64,000 nucleotides of DNA from Paenibacillus kribbensis (GCF_002240415.1 NZ_CP020028.1:4179501-4243500), one strand, 5' to 3'; counted from the first letter of the stretch, positions 32,347 to 41,771 are shown. Numbers and translations: made by a program. Notes: generated from the sequence alone by a model not told the origin.

Positions 32347-34065
32347 GTGAATCTGTTCTTGTCGTCCTCACCCCCTCCTCCGTCCAACTCGCTGCTTTTT
32401 CATTTTAAGGGGATTGAGCTGGTTGGTGAGCCTGCAGCTTCCGCATGTCCAGTTCCAGCTCACTGCCTGCTTATGTTCATCGGTGGGACAGGTATGGTGG
32501 ACATGGGGCAAGAGCAGTATCTATTCCATACAGGTCATGGGTATTGGCTAACGCCAGGTGAATTCTATCGAATCGCTCCCATTGATGGAACGGTGCCCGA
32601 ATACTATCGGATCACGTTCGAGGTCATTGCTATGCCATCGGAACCACCATCAGACACAGCTTTGGGTGAACATACAACAGGCATACCATCCATATATAAT
32701 GGACCTGTCCTGCCCAGACCACGTGAGCACATCGCTTCCTCTTTTTTCAAGCTCATTCAGTTGACCAAGCAATTATTCCATAGCGCCCAACAACCGATGC
32801 ACCAGCATAACCCCATGTCCGCATTACAGCAGCAAATCATGTTTCAGGAGCTGCTCCTGCTGTGGCACGAATCGCATGAACAGGCAAGGAATAGAGCCAG
32901 CTCCAATTCTGCATTGCCAGCATCCATCGAAGGCACCATCACTTATATGGAAAATCACTATGAAAAGCCTATCACCGTCAAGCAGCTTGCCGAACAGGCG
33001 AACGTTTCCATATGGCAATACTCGCAAATGTTTCGAAAAATGACAGGCAAAAAGCCGCTGCATTACCTCACTGAGCTGCGCTTGAATCATGCCAAGCGGC
33101 TACTGCTGGAATGCAAACGGCCTTTACGGGAAATTGCCCGTCAGGTTGGTTTCTCTGACGAATATTATTTTAACCGACGCTTTAGGCAAATGACCGGAAT
33201 TCCTCCGGGACAGTACGCGCTTAACATTTCCTGTTCCGTAGGCGTCAAGGATTGGACAGGCCACCATATTCATATTCCGCGCCGCCCAAGCCGCATCATC
33301 TATCATGGAGAAACGATGGGCGATCTGCTCGCGTTAGGGGCCAAAGCCGTTGGAGGAAGCCTGCGTCTCAGTAAATACAGTGTCTATAAGCATCGTCTGG
33401 GAAGCGTTGCAGATGTCGGACTTCCGCTGGATACCCGTTTGACCAGCGCTCTCGAGCCTGATCTGATTATCTTTGCCAACTCGGATGAACAGGAATATGA
33501 GCGTATTGCCAACATCGCGCCTACCGTCACCTTCAACTCCTTCGCCGCGCTGGAGGAACGGCTGCGCACGCTTGGCGTCTGGCTCGGCAAGGAACGCGAG
33601 GCCGAACGATGGCTGTCCTTCGCTGCCCGTAATCTGGAGATGTGGCAACAGCTTGGCACAGTAATCACAGCCGGGGAAACAGCCTCCGCCTTCATCTTCG
33701 ATCACGGGGATCGGTTGTTTGTCATGGGCATGTCCGGCTTTTCGCCAGCCCTCTACCACCCGCAGGGCTTTCAACCTGTCGAGCCGATCCAAAAGGTGCT
33801 CGACGAGGGACACGGCTTCGTAGAAATTGAGCCAAACGAGCTGCCTGACTACGCCGGGGACCGCATTTTTATGCTCGTCCCCACAGCTCCAGACTCCAGA
33901 CGCACGCTGGAGCGCATGATCAGCAGTTCTCTTTGGCGCAGCCTGCCTGCTGTGCGCCAGGGCAGGGTATACTTCGTAGATGCAGACCGCTGGAACTGGA
34001 GCGATGCCATGACCCGGCAAAAGCTGCTCACCGCCCTGCCCAAGCTGCTTGGCGCGTCATTATAA
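32347..34065 (+). CDS. AraC-family regulator fused to a siderophore-binding domain (Btr-like)
   Basis: A 572-residue protein in three parts: an N-terminal cupin-like sensing domain (~15-100), an AraC DNA-binding domain with two helix-turn-helix motifs (~194-291, ITVKQLAEQANVSIWQYSQMF and REIARQVGFSDEYYFNRRFR) and a C-terminal FhuD-like binding domain (~305-570). B. subtilis Btr has this layout and activates siderophore uptake when its domain binds bacillibactin. The start is GTG 32347, with AAGGAGCG seven bases upstream. There is no signal peptide, so the binding domain acts in the cytosol. It probably activates iron-siderophore uptake, possibly including the neighbouring lipoprotein gene. 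Confidence 0.9.
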   Translation: MNLFLSSSPPPPSNSLLFHFKGIELVGEPAASACPVPAHCLLMFIGGTGMVDMGQEQYLFHTGHGYWLTPGEFYRIAPIDGTVPEYYRITFEVIAMPSEPPSDTALGEHTTGIPSIYNGPVLPRPREHIASSFFKLIQLTKQLFHSAQQPMHQHNPMSALQQQIMFQELLLLWHESHEQARNRASSNSALPASIEGTITYMENHYEKPITVKQLAEQANVSIWQYSQMFRKMTGKKPLHYLTELRLNHAKRLLLECKRPLREIARQVGFSDEYYFNRRFRQMTGIPPGQYALNISCSVGVKDWTGHHIHIPRRPSRIIYHGETMGDLLALGAKAVGGSLRLSKYSVYKHRLGSVADVGLPLDTRLTSALEPDLIIFANSDEQEYERIANIAPTVTFNSFAALEERLRTLGVWLGKEREAERWLSFAARNLEMWQQLGTVITAGETASAFIFDHGDRLFVMGMSGFSPALYHPQGFQPVEPIQKVLDEGHGFVEIEPNELPDYAGDRIFMLVPTAPDSRRTLERMISSSLWRSLPAVRQGRVYFVDADRWNWSDAMTRQKLLTALPKLLGASL

Positions 34066-34069
34066 GATG

Positions 34070-34092
34070 ATAGTATTTTTCATGAAAATACT
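34070..34092. terminator. Weak convergent hairpin between the AraC gene and fhs
   Basis: AGTATTTT and AAAATACT pair around TCATG. The stem is AT-rich with no long T run, so function is uncertain. Confidence 0.35.
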
Positions 34093-35722
34093 ACATCAGG
34101 CCGTGAATGCTTCCATCTGCCTCCAGCGACATATGCTCGGCGGCCGGGGATTTGGGCAGTCCAGGCATCGTCATGGTATTGCCCGTTTCCACCACTACAA
34201 AGCCTGCGCCTGCGGATAAAGAAGCGCTGGACACGTGAATCGTAAAGCCCTCCGGGGCTCCCAGCAGAGACGGCTGATCTGAAAAAGAATAGGGTGTTTT
34301 GGCCATGCACACAGGCAGTTGTCCGAAGCCAAGCTGCTCCATACCGGACAACGCCCGTTTAGCCGCAGGAGTGTATACTACATCTGCCGCACCGTAAAGC
34401 TCCTTCGCAATAATGCCAATTTTCGTTGGCAAATCAAGCGCAGTATCATACAAAGGTGCGAAGCTGGCTTTGTCCTCCTGAAGCAGATTTAGCAGACTTT
34501 GAGCCAAGCGTTCTCCCCCACGGCTTCCCTGCGCCCATACCTGTGACAGCTCAGCGGGTACACCCAGCCTACGGCATTCTGCCCGAATGAGCTCCAGTTC
34601 AGCTTCATGATCTGTTGCAAAATGGTTAATCGCTACCAGTACAGGCACGCCAAACTTTTGCAAATTCCATATGTGTCGGTTCATATTGGCTAAGCCAAGC
34701 TGTAATTGCTCCAGATTTTCCGCATCCAGCTCGTTTTTGGAGACACCGCCGTTATATTTCAGTGCTTTGGCGGTGACGACCAATACAGCCGCATCTGGCC
34801 GCAAACCGGACTGACGGCACTTGATGTCAAAAAACTTTTCCGCTCCCAGTTCGGCCCCGAATCCAGCCTCTGTGAGGACCACCTCTCCTAGCTTCAAAGC
34901 CAGCTTCGTACCGATCAGACTGCTGCATCCATGTGCAATATTCGCAAAAGGTCCGCCATGCACGATGACCGGCGTTCCTTCCAACGTTTGTACTAGATTG
35001 GGCTTCAATGCTTCCCGAAGCAGCACGGCCATGCCTTCCACCGCGTTCAGTTCCTCGGCGGTTACCGCTTCGCCCGCCTCGTTATATCCAATCACCATTC
35101 GGCCCAATCGCGCTTTAAGATCGTTCATATTTTCACTTAGACATAATACCGCCATCACTTCCGAGGCCGAGGTAATCAGAAAGCCGCTTTCTCTCACCGC
35201 TCCATTCCCCGTACCCAATCCGGTCACAATACTTCGCAGGCTTCGGTCATTCATATCTACAGCCCGTTTCCACACGATCCGTTCCGGCTTCAGCCGCAAA
35301 GCATTTCCATGAAACAAATGGTTATCAATCATCGCTGCCAGCAAATTATGTGCTGCCGAAATCGCGTGTATATCACCTGTAAAATGCAGATTAATATCTT
35401 CTGCTGGAACAATCTGGGCCTGCCCTCCCCCAGTTGCTCCTCCTTTCATACCAAAACAAGGTCCAAGAGACGGCTCACGCAGCGCAGCAACGGTTTTGTG
35501 CCCCAACGTATTTAGCGCCTGTGACAGCCCGATGGTTGTTAGCGTTTTTCCTTCTCCCGCTGGAGTCGGATTCATCGCCGTAACCAGCACCAGCTTTCCA
35601 TTCGGGCGTTCCTTCAACTGCTCCCACAGGGACGGATTTAGCTTCGCTTTATATTTTCCATACGTCTCCAAATGCTCTTCTTCAATTCCTGCTTCCTTGG
35701 CTACATCAATAATCCTCTTCAT
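34091..35722 (-). CDS. fhs: Formate-tetrahydrofolate ligase
   Basis: A 543-residue enzyme that makes 10-formyl-THF from formate, THF and ATP in one-carbon metabolism. The P-loop TPAGEGKTLTTIGL (~52-65), EPSLGPCFGMKGGATGGG and GLGTGNGAVRESGF are diagnostic. The length matches the family (~555). The gene stands alone. No riboswitch is visible upstream. Confidence 0.95.
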   Translation of the reverse strand: MKRIIDVAKEAGIEEEHLETYGKYKAKLNPSLWEQLKERPNGKLVLVTAMNPTPAGEGKTLTTIGLSQALNTLGHKTVAALREPSLGPCFGMKGGATGGGQAQIVPAEDINLHFTGDIHAISAAHNLLAAMIDNHLFHGNALRLKPERIVWKRAVDMNDRSLRSIVTGLGTGNGAVRESGFLITSASEVMAVLCLSENMNDLKARLGRMVIGYNEAGEAVTAEELNAVEGMAVLLREALKPNLVQTLEGTPVIVHGGPFANIAHGCSSLIGTKLALKLGEVVLTEAGFGAELGAEKFFDIKCRQSGLRPDAAVLVVTAKALKYNGGVSKNELDAENLEQLQLGLANMNRHIWNLQKFGVPVLVAINHFATDHEAELELIRAECRRLGVPAELSQVWAQGSRGGERLAQSLLNLLQEDKASFAPLYDTALDLPTKIGIIAKELYGAADVVYTPAAKRALSGMEQLGFGQLPVCMAKTPYSFSDQPSLLGAPEGFTIHVSSASLSAGAGFVVVETGNTMTMPGLPKSPAAEHMSLEADGSIHGLM

Positions 35723-35854
35723 TGCTCGTTATGTACCCCCCGTTTTTAAGTCAGATCTATGCTGTCAAATACTTTATGTTTTATTCTACCAAAGTGTGCC
35801 GTTTATTGCGCTATGATTCATTTCATCGCAAGCGTTATCATCATATGAACTGAT

Positions 35855-35900
35855 AAAAAAGAGCATCCCCGCCCGCATGGACTTGGTGGATACTCTTTTG
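35855..35900 (-). terminator. Terminator after the DUF6933-like gene
   Basis: AAAAGAG and ATCC pair with GGAT and CTCTTTT around a ~17-base loop; ends in a T run on the minus strand. Confidence 0.6.
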
Positions 35901-35946
35901 TTTAGAAATCAGGATAGCCTATTTTTTGACCAAGATAGCAATTCGC

Positions 35947-36453
35947 TCAAACACGTTCCAGGTTATAATGCTTTTCTAATGCTTCTTTAAAAGTATCAAC
36001 AGGATACTGGTATTGAACCGTTTTAAACACAATCCGGTTGTTGCATTGGTTTTTTTCCAGCTCGCACCCATGCTCCATATCCAATTCCTTCATGACAAAA
36101 ATAAGCTCTTCCAAGGTTCTCATCACACTATGGCTGTTTGTCGTCGTAGCCAGCATCTGCTCGCCTTCCTGTGTGTATGCCTCTACGATCTGCTCATCAA
36201 AGCCTTCGCTGATCATGAATTCCTTCAAGGCTTGAATAAAAAGAGTCGGCAGATTTTTGTACTGCGATTTTTTAATGCCAAACAGCGTAATGCTAAAGCG
36301 GGTTGCATCATGCATAAACACAATATTTTTTCTCCGATTCAGTAAAAACAAGCTGGCATGCCAACTATTTAAAGGCGGATAAATATCAACGTGAAGTGGC
36401 TCGGTATCCCATTCCTTCAGCAGTTTTTGTGTTCCCCGTATAACAAACATCAT
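35947..36453 (-). CDS. DUF6933-like hypothetical protein
   Basis: A 168-residue cytosolic protein. The blocks RGTQKLLKEW, PLNSWHASLFLLNRRKNIVFMHDATRFS and a later TTTNSHSVMRTLEELIF resemble the DUF6933 family as I recall it; no reaction is known. GGAGAGCA precedes ATG 36453. It is a single gene with its own terminator. A perfect 9-bp hairpin (GACATGCTT/AAGCATGTC) lies 45-75 bases upstream. Confidence 0.65.
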   Translation of the reverse strand: MMFVIRGTQKLLKEWDTEPLHVDIYPPLNSWHASLFLLNRRKNIVFMHDATRFSITLFGIKKSQYKNLPTLFIQALKEFMISEGFDEQIVEAYTQEGEQMLATTTNSHSVMRTLEELIFVMKELDMEHGCELEKNQCNNRIVFKTVQYQYPVDTFKEALEKHYNLERV

Positions 36454-37017
36454 TGCTCTCCTTTATTGACGGTCCTGTACCGCAGCTCATGATTCGACAT
36501 GCTTGATCTTTTGCATAAAGCATGTCCCAGGTATCATAACACCTTATTCCTAAGATTAGATTGTAAACTCTTTCAGTATAATATAGGGGAAAGTATGCTG
36601 ATATTAAGTTGATTACATCTTGTGTTAGGGGGAGTAAAAAATCTACTTCAGCGCTTGCAGATAAAAATATTTAGGTACATCTCATGTTGTGGTTAAAGAA
36701 TGGAGGTGGCGTCATTGTCCTCACTCTTTTCATTATTTCAATACATCACCATGTTGTGGTTAAAGGCTAGTAGAATCAAGCTTTTCAAAATCACAATGTG
36801 CTTATTTTACTACAGCCACAAGGGTTTCGCAATTTTTCCCCAACCTCGGTCAACTTCTCACCTGTCATATAAAAAAACGGCCCTTTAAACCTCCTTCGAA
36901 AATTCTCCAACTCAAATTCATTGATATTTTTTATGGAAATCCCCTTCACTGCTCTATATAATTCAGATACAGTTCGTCATACGAGCTTAATCCAAACATT
37001 AGGGGTGTTCGACACCT
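36454..37017. other. 560-base intergenic region with inverted and direct repeats
   Basis: Contains the hairpin GACATGCTT-N13-AAGCATGTC (36496-36526), a 16-bp direct repeat CATGTTGTGGTTAAAG at 36683-36698 and 36750-36765 (67-base period), and TATAAT at 36957-36962 before the response regulator. A 62-codon frame at 36700-36888 lacks a fitting ribosome site and was not called. Confidence 0.5.
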
Positions 37018-37725
37018 ATGTCACAGCATATTTTACTCATTGAAGACGATCTATCCATCGCCGAAATGCTGCACAAGGCGCTCAGCAAAGAAGGCTACAA
37101 ACTAACCACCGCCTATGACGGGGAAGAAGGGCTTGCTGCCTTTGAACGTCACACCTACGATCTGGTTCTGGTGGATTTGATGATGCCGAAGGTGGATGGC
37201 ATGGAAGTGATCCGCCGAATCCGAACCAGCAGCGCGGTGCCGATCCTGATTATGTCTGCCAAGGATACCGACGTGGATAAAGCGCTTGGACTGGGGTTTG
37301 GTGCGGACGATTATGTCGCCAAGCCTTTTTCGATGGTGGAAATGACCGCACGTATTCAGTCTGCGATCCGCAGATCCACTACATATGCCCGTCAGCAACA
37401 GCAGGAGGAACAACCGAAAGCACCAGTTTTGACCTATGGCAAGCTGCATATTGATTTGGATCATTTTACCGTCATTCGCAATGAAAATGAAATTCAGCTA
37501 ACCGCCAAAGAATCCGATATTCTCAAGCTGTTTGTAACCAATCCGAACCGGGTATTTACGAAAGCGCAATTATACGGATTTATCTGGAAAGAGGATTATA
37601 TGGGCGACGAGAACGTGATTAACGTCCATATTCGCCGTCTGCGTGAGAAAATCGAAGAAGATCCCTCCCACCCTGTCCATATTAAGACGCTTTGGGGGAT
37701 CGGCTACAAATGGGAGAACGGCTGA
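37018..37725 (+). CDS. OmpR-family response regulator
   Basis: A 235-residue regulator. The receiver domain (~1-115) has the acidic pair near residue 10, phospho-acceptor Asp53 (VLVDLMMPK), the Ser in ILIMSAKD and the Lys in DYVAKPFS. The winged-helix output domain spans ~135-230. GGGGTG precedes ATG 37018. The kinase gene starts one base after its stop. The downstream BcrA-like transporter suggests control of antimicrobial-peptide resistance or immunity. Confidence 0.92.
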   Translation: MSQHILLIEDDLSIAEMLHKALSKEGYKLTTAYDGEEGLAAFERHTYDLVLVDLMMPKVDGMEVIRRIRTSSAVPILIMSAKDTDVDKALGLGFGADDYVAKPFSMVEMTARIQSAIRRSTTYARQQQQEEQPKAPVLTYGKLHIDLDHFTVIRNENEIQLTAKESDILKLFVTNPNRVFTKAQLYGFIWKEDYMGDENVINVHIRRLREKIEEDPSHPVHIKTLWGIGYKWENG

Positions 37726-37726
37726 T

Positions 37727-38671
37727 ATGAACATCGAGAACATGTCGGGATGGATTGTCGTCATCATCCTAACCGTCGTTATTTTATGGCTTTGGCGGGA
37801 GCGTATGGCCTACAAGCGCAGTATTCAGGATGTCCGAACCCTACTAGAGCGGATTGTGACGGTGAACCATGCGGAAAAGCTGCTATATGTCACAGGTGAT
37901 GCTGAGCTGCAACGACTCATGACAGAAATCAACCGTCTGCTGGACCTGAATCTCAGGGTGTCGGTGGATTACAACCGAAGCCAAATCGCCATGCGCAAAA
38001 TGATTTCAAATATTTCGCACGATCTCAAGACCCCGCTTACGGTGGTGCTTGGATATGCCGAAATGCTGGATGGTGATCCGAATATTTTGCCGGAAGAACG
38101 TACAAAGCTGCTATCCAAAATTCGTCAAAAAACAAACGAAGCGATTGAGCTGATCGGCAGTTTTTTTAGCTTGGCGAAGCTGGAGGCCAATGATACGGAC
38201 ATTCCACTAACACGGCTGGAGGTGGGAGAGCTGTGCAGACGCAGCATTTTGGAGTTTTATGATCTGCTGACCGCACAGGGGTTTGCAGTGCATATTGATA
38301 TCCCGGAGCATCCCGTTCATGCCTTGGGAAACGAAGGAGCCATTGCACGGGTACTGAACAATCTGATTTCTAATGCAATTCGCTACGGGGCGGACGGCCA
38401 GACGCTGGGACTGAGTCTATCGGAACAGCAGGACACCGTGCGTATAGAAGTATGGGATCGTGGGAAAGGCATACAAGAGCCGGAGCAGGACAAGGTTTTT
38501 GAGCGTATGTACACACTGGAGGACTCACGCAATAAGGCGGTACAAGGCAGCGGACTGGGTCTTACGATTGCCAAACGACTGGTCGAGACGATGAACGGAG
38601 AGATTCAATTGACCAGCAAGCCTTATGACCAGACAGTCTTCTCTTTTACCTTGAAGAAAATCAACTATTAA
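37727..38671 (+). CDS. Sensor histidine kinase
   Basis: A 314-residue kinase with one N-terminal transmembrane helix (~8-24) and almost no extracellular part. HisKA has His98 in ISNISHDLKTPLTV; the HATPase domain shows N and G boxes (NLISNAIRYG, DRGKGI, GSGLGLTIAK). The lack of an extracellular sensor suggests it senses in or at the membrane or through the neighbouring transporter. ATG 37727 is used; longer frames overlap the response regulator. Confidence 0.9.
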   Translation: MNIENMSGWIVVIILTVVILWLWRERMAYKRSIQDVRTLLERIVTVNHAEKLLYVTGDAELQRLMTEINRLLDLNLRVSVDYNRSQIAMRKMISNISHDLKTPLTVVLGYAEMLDGDPNILPEERTKLLSKIRQKTNEAIELIGSFFSLAKLEANDTDIPLTRLEVGELCRRSILEFYDLLTAQGFAVHIDIPEHPVHALGNEGAIARVLNNLISNAIRYGADGQTLGLSLSEQQDTVRIEVWDRGKGIQEPEQDKVFERMYTLEDSRNKAVQGSGLGLTIAKRLVETMNGEIQLTSKPYDQTVFSFTLKKINY

Positions 38672-38772
38672 CTATTCATTGAACTTAATAAATTTGTAAG
38701 AATCACGAAAGAAAAATGAATATTTCACCCTTTATTCTTGAATCATCAACAGTATACGAAGGGAGAACACCC

Positions 38773-39696
38773 ATGACTTACATATTACGTACACATCAGC
38801 TGACCAAAGCCCTGAAGGGCAATGAAATTGTAGCAGGGGTCAGTATGAATGTCCGAAAGGGGGAAACCTATGGCTTTCTCGGTCCCAATGGAGCGGGCAA
38901 AACAACGATCATGAAAATGATTACCAACCTGCTCAAGCCGACAACAGGTGAGATTGAATTGTTCGGTGAAAAATTGACGCCAAAATCGTACCATCTGCTC
39001 GGACGGATGGGTTCGATTATTGAATATCCGATTTTTTATGACAGGCTGACAGCCCAGCAAAATCTAGAGCTGCACTGTGAATACATGGGCTATTATAACA
39101 AGCAGGCTGTTCGGGATGCTCTGGAGCTAGTGAACTTGCGCAACGCGGGTGACAAGCCGGTAAAGGACTTTTCCTTGGGGATGAAGCAGCGTCTCGGGAT
39201 CGCCCGAGCCATCGCGACCAAGCCGGAGCTGCTGATTTTAGATGAACCGATTAATGGTCTGGACCCGGTAGGAATCAAGGAAATCCGCCAGTTATTCCAC
39301 ATGCTGTGCAAGGAATACGGGATGACCCTGCTTGTGTCCAGTCATATTTTAGCGGAAATTGAGCAGATTGCGGATACGGTGGGCGTCATTAATCACGGGC
39401 GGCTGATTGAGGAAGTGTCAATGGAACAGGTGCGGGAAACCAATACCGAGTACATCGAATTTTCAACCAATGATTGCAAAAAGGCAGTCTACGTCCTCTC
39501 GCATCATCTGAATCTGAATAATATTCGGGTACTGAACGAGCAATGTGTACGTATTTACGATACAAGTGTACCGCAAAAGCAAATTACAAAAACCCTCATT
39601 ATCAATGATGTAGAGGTGGATTCCATTCATCAGAAAAACAGTACGCTGGAAGACTACTTTTTGCGTCTGCTAAATGGAGGTGATCTCCATGCTTAA
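38773..39696 (+). CDS. ABC transporter ATP-binding protein (BcrA/lantibiotic-immunity type)
   Basis: A 307-residue ATPase with Walker A GPNGAGKTT (~39), signature FSLGMKQRLGIARA (~134), Walker B LLILDEPINGLDP and switch His in SSHILAEIE. The C-terminal ~80 residues are the extension typical of BcrA/SpaF-type ATPases. ATG 38773 has GAAGGGAGA upstream. The gene overlaps the permease start by eight bases. It probably exports or expels peptide antibiotics; inferred from family and the linked two-component system. Confidence 0.88.
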   Translation: MTYILRTHQLTKALKGNEIVAGVSMNVRKGETYGFLGPNGAGKTTIMKMITNLLKPTTGEIELFGEKLTPKSYHLLGRMGSIIEYPIFYDRLTAQQNLELHCEYMGYYNKQAVRDALELVNLRNAGDKPVKDFSLGMKQRLGIARAIATKPELLILDEPINGLDPVGIKEIRQLFHMLCKEYGMTLLVSSHILAEIEQIADTVGVINHGRLIEEVSMEQVRETNTEYIEFSTNDCKKAVYVLSHHLNLNNIRVLNEQCVRIYDTSVPQKQITKTLIINDVEVDSIHQKNSTLEDYFLRLLNGGDLHA

Positions 39697-40384
39697 ATTG
39701 ATGCAGCTAGAATTGAAAAAATTCCATCTGGCAGGATATATCCGTTCAGCCCTGATCGCCAATGTCTGCATTCTTGGGCTTACCTGCCTCATTGCGCAGA
39801 CCACCCAAAGTGAAGGTATACACGAATTTGCACAGTACACTCAGATTCTGGATCTCATGGACAATTTGGTCAGGGCCACTTTTATCGTGTTTGCCTCTGT
39901 TCTGCTGTGCCGCTTTATTGTAGACGAATTCAAGTCCAAATCAATTACCATCTTGTTCATGTACCCGATCCACCGTAAAAAGCTGATGATCGCCAAACTC
40001 TTGGTCGTGCTACTGTTTACGTTCCTGTCCATTATGATATCGGAAATTGTCATTACGGCTGCCATTCATCTGCTTAATCAATTTGTCGTTATTGTACCCG
40101 ATCAGCTTACGCTTGCTGTGTTGGGCCAGCAATCAGTACGGACGCTGATGAATGCCGTTGCCGCCAGCTTTATGGGATTGGTTCCGCTGTATATGGGAAT
40201 GCGAAAATATTCTGTACCCACAACCATTGTGACCTCCATCCTGATTGTAGCATTGCTTTTCTCCAATAATAACGGCCCTACGCTTAGCTCCTTTGCCCTC
40301 GTGCAAATTGGCTTTTCTGTGCTGGGAATGCTTGTCGCCTATGCAGCGATTCGCCGCATTGAGTATAAGGATATTACCTCGTAA
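39689..40384 (+). CDS. ABC-2-type permease partner (BcrB/lantibiotic-immunity type)
   Basis: A 231-residue membrane protein with about six hydrophobic segments, no nucleotide-binding motif and the MKLMQLELKK-like start typical of lantibiotic-immunity permeases. GGAGGTGATC, an optimal ribosome site, lies inside the end of the ATPase gene just before ATG 39689. Last gene of the two-component/ABC set; an FMN riboswitch of the next unit begins 80 bases later. Confidence 0.82.
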   Translation: MLKLMQLELKKFHLAGYIRSALIANVCILGLTCLIAQTTQSEGIHEFAQYTQILDLMDNLVRATFIVFASVLLCRFIVDEFKSKSITILFMYPIHRKKLMIAKLLVVLLFTFLSIMISEIVITAAIHLLNQFVVIVPDQLTLAVLGQQSVRTLMNAVAASFMGLVPLYMGMRKYSVPTTIVTSILIVALLFSNNNGPTLSSFALVQIGFSVLGMLVAYAAIRRIEYKDITS

Positions 40385-40461
40385 AATGAGTACACACATT
40401 TTTCACTGGACTTCATTCTAAAACGGGTATATCCTAAAGGAGAAATTAAAAACGGAATAAG

Positions 40462-40600
40462 GATCTTCGGGGTAGGGTGTGATTCCCAACCGGCGGTATG
40501 GCTCATGGAGCTAAGCCCGCGACTCTGTATCTGGCAACAGGATACGGACTGATTTGGTGAGATGCCAAAGCCGACGGTAAAGTCCGGATGGAAGAAGATC
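40462..40600 (+). ncRNA. FMN riboswitch (RFN element)
   Basis: P1 GATCTTC/GAAGATC encloses the conserved words GGGGTAGGGTGTGATTCCC, AACCGGCGGTA, AGCCCGCGA, TTGGTGAGATGCCAAAGCCG and ACGGTAAAGTCCGGATGG. FMN binding normally ends transcription; a strong terminator lies at 40651. It controls the transporter gene at 40732. Confidence 0.95.
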
Positions 40601-40650
40601 GAAGCATGAACATGCCGTGAAGTGAATGAGTGCGGCAAGTTTATTTGATC

Positions 40651-40695
40651 AACCCCCGTCTTGCATGGCCTCTAGCCATGGACGGGGGTTTTTGT
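40651..40695 (+). terminator. FMN riboswitch terminator
   Basis: AACCCCCGTC pairs with GACGGGGGTT, plus an inner CATGG/CCATG, followed by TTTTTG. It lies 35 bases before the transporter start. Confidence 0.85.
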
Positions 40696-40731
40696 GCCAC
40701 CGGTCCTGTATTCGCAAGGAGCTAATTGAAT

Positions 40732-41679
40732 ATGAGTCAAACATCAACTGTACTAACTTCCAAGGGTTTTGAGCGCAGCACTCACATGAAAAGCGGTTTT
40801 TGGCTAGTCGCGATTGGAGCGGCCTTGTGGGGTGCTGACCCGCTGTTTCGTATTATTTTGTTAAAATCATTCACCTCAGCTCAAATTGTACTGATGGAGC
40901 ACGTGCTGCTTTTTATTGCTTTGGCACCGATCCTGTGGAAGCACCGCGAGGAGCTTAAAGCAGTACGGCTCCGTCAAGTTTTTGCTATTTTGTTCGTCTC
41001 GTGGGGCGGTTCAGCTTTGGCCAGCGTGATTTTCACCATGGCACTCAGCAACGGTGATTTGAATGCCGTTCTTTTACTTCAAAAGCTGCAACCGTTGGTC
41101 GCTATTATTCTGGCACGCATTATTTTGAAGGAAATGCTGCCGCGTAATTTTGGAATTCTTATTGTTATCGCTTTGTTGGGGACGTATCTTCTTACCTTCG
41201 GCTGGTCCCTCCCCTTCGGGCATGCTCGTAATTTTATTCAGGTCGGCAGTCTGCTGGCACTGGGAGCAGCGGTTTTGTGGGGCGGCTCGACTGTGATGGG
41301 AAGTTATTTGCTTCGCTCGATGAAATATGAGACGGTAACCTCCCTGCGCTTCATGGTGGCGCTCCCCATGCTGATTGTTCTCACCTCTGTGGAACATGCG
41401 CCATGGAATATGCCTGCTGGTACATGGGCGGGCGCAGCCGTGATTATCAATCTGTTATTGCAGGCACTGCTACCGGGTCTTCTCAGCCTGCTCCTGTATT
41501 ACAAGGGATTGAGCACAACCAAAGCGTCTTATGCCACTATGGCGGAATTGAGCTTTCCCATGGTCGGTGTCGTGATTAACTGGATCGCATTCCAGCAAAT
41601 TGTTACCATGGCACAACTGACTGGTTTTATGCTTATCTGGATTACGCTGTTTATGATTTCACGTCAGCAAAAAAACTAG
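40732..41679 (+). CDS. EamA/DMT transporter behind an FMN riboswitch, probable riboflavin transporter (RibN-like)
   Basis: A ~315-residue protein with ten predicted transmembrane helices in two EamA repeats (GAALWGADPLFRI; later LGAAVLWGGSTVMGSY). RibN riboflavin importers are EamA proteins, and the FMN riboswitch directly upstream makes flavin or flavin-precursor transport the best guess. ATG 40732 follows AAGGAG by 10-11 bases; TTG 40726 is an alternative. Single-gene unit with its own terminator. The substrate is inferred from regulation; the family alone would not show it. Confidence 0.82.
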   Translation: MSQTSTVLTSKGFERSTHMKSGFWLVAIGAALWGADPLFRIILLKSFTSAQIVLMEHVLLFIALAPILWKHREELKAVRLRQVFAILFVSWGGSALASVIFTMALSNGDLNAVLLLQKLQPLVAIILARIILKEMLPRNFGILIVIALLGTYLLTFGWSLPFGHARNFIQVGSLLALGAAVLWGGSTVMGSYLLRSMKYETVTSLRFMVALPMLIVLTSVEHAPWNMPAGTWAGAAVIINLLLQALLPGLLSLLLYYKGLSTTKASYATMAELSFPMVGVVINWIAFQQIVTMAQLTGFMLIWITLFMISRQQKN

Positions 41680-41726
41680 CAGGTTCATTCATATCCATTT
41701 CATCACTTATCTGAGTCAAATCCCTA

Positions 41727-41771
41727 AGCCAAATCGCGATGATGCTTTTGCGTCTCCGATTTGGTTTTTTA
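41727..41771 (+). terminator. Terminator after the EamA gene
   Basis: CCAAATC and GATTTGG pair around a ~20-base loop and are followed by TTTTTTA. Confidence 0.65.

Noticed and set aside
33334..34020. 228-codon minus-strand frame
   Set aside because: Antisense to the AraC-binding-domain gene.
36700..36888. 62-codon plus-strand frame
   Set aside because: GGAGGTGG lies after the ATG rather than before it, and the product has no gene-like features.
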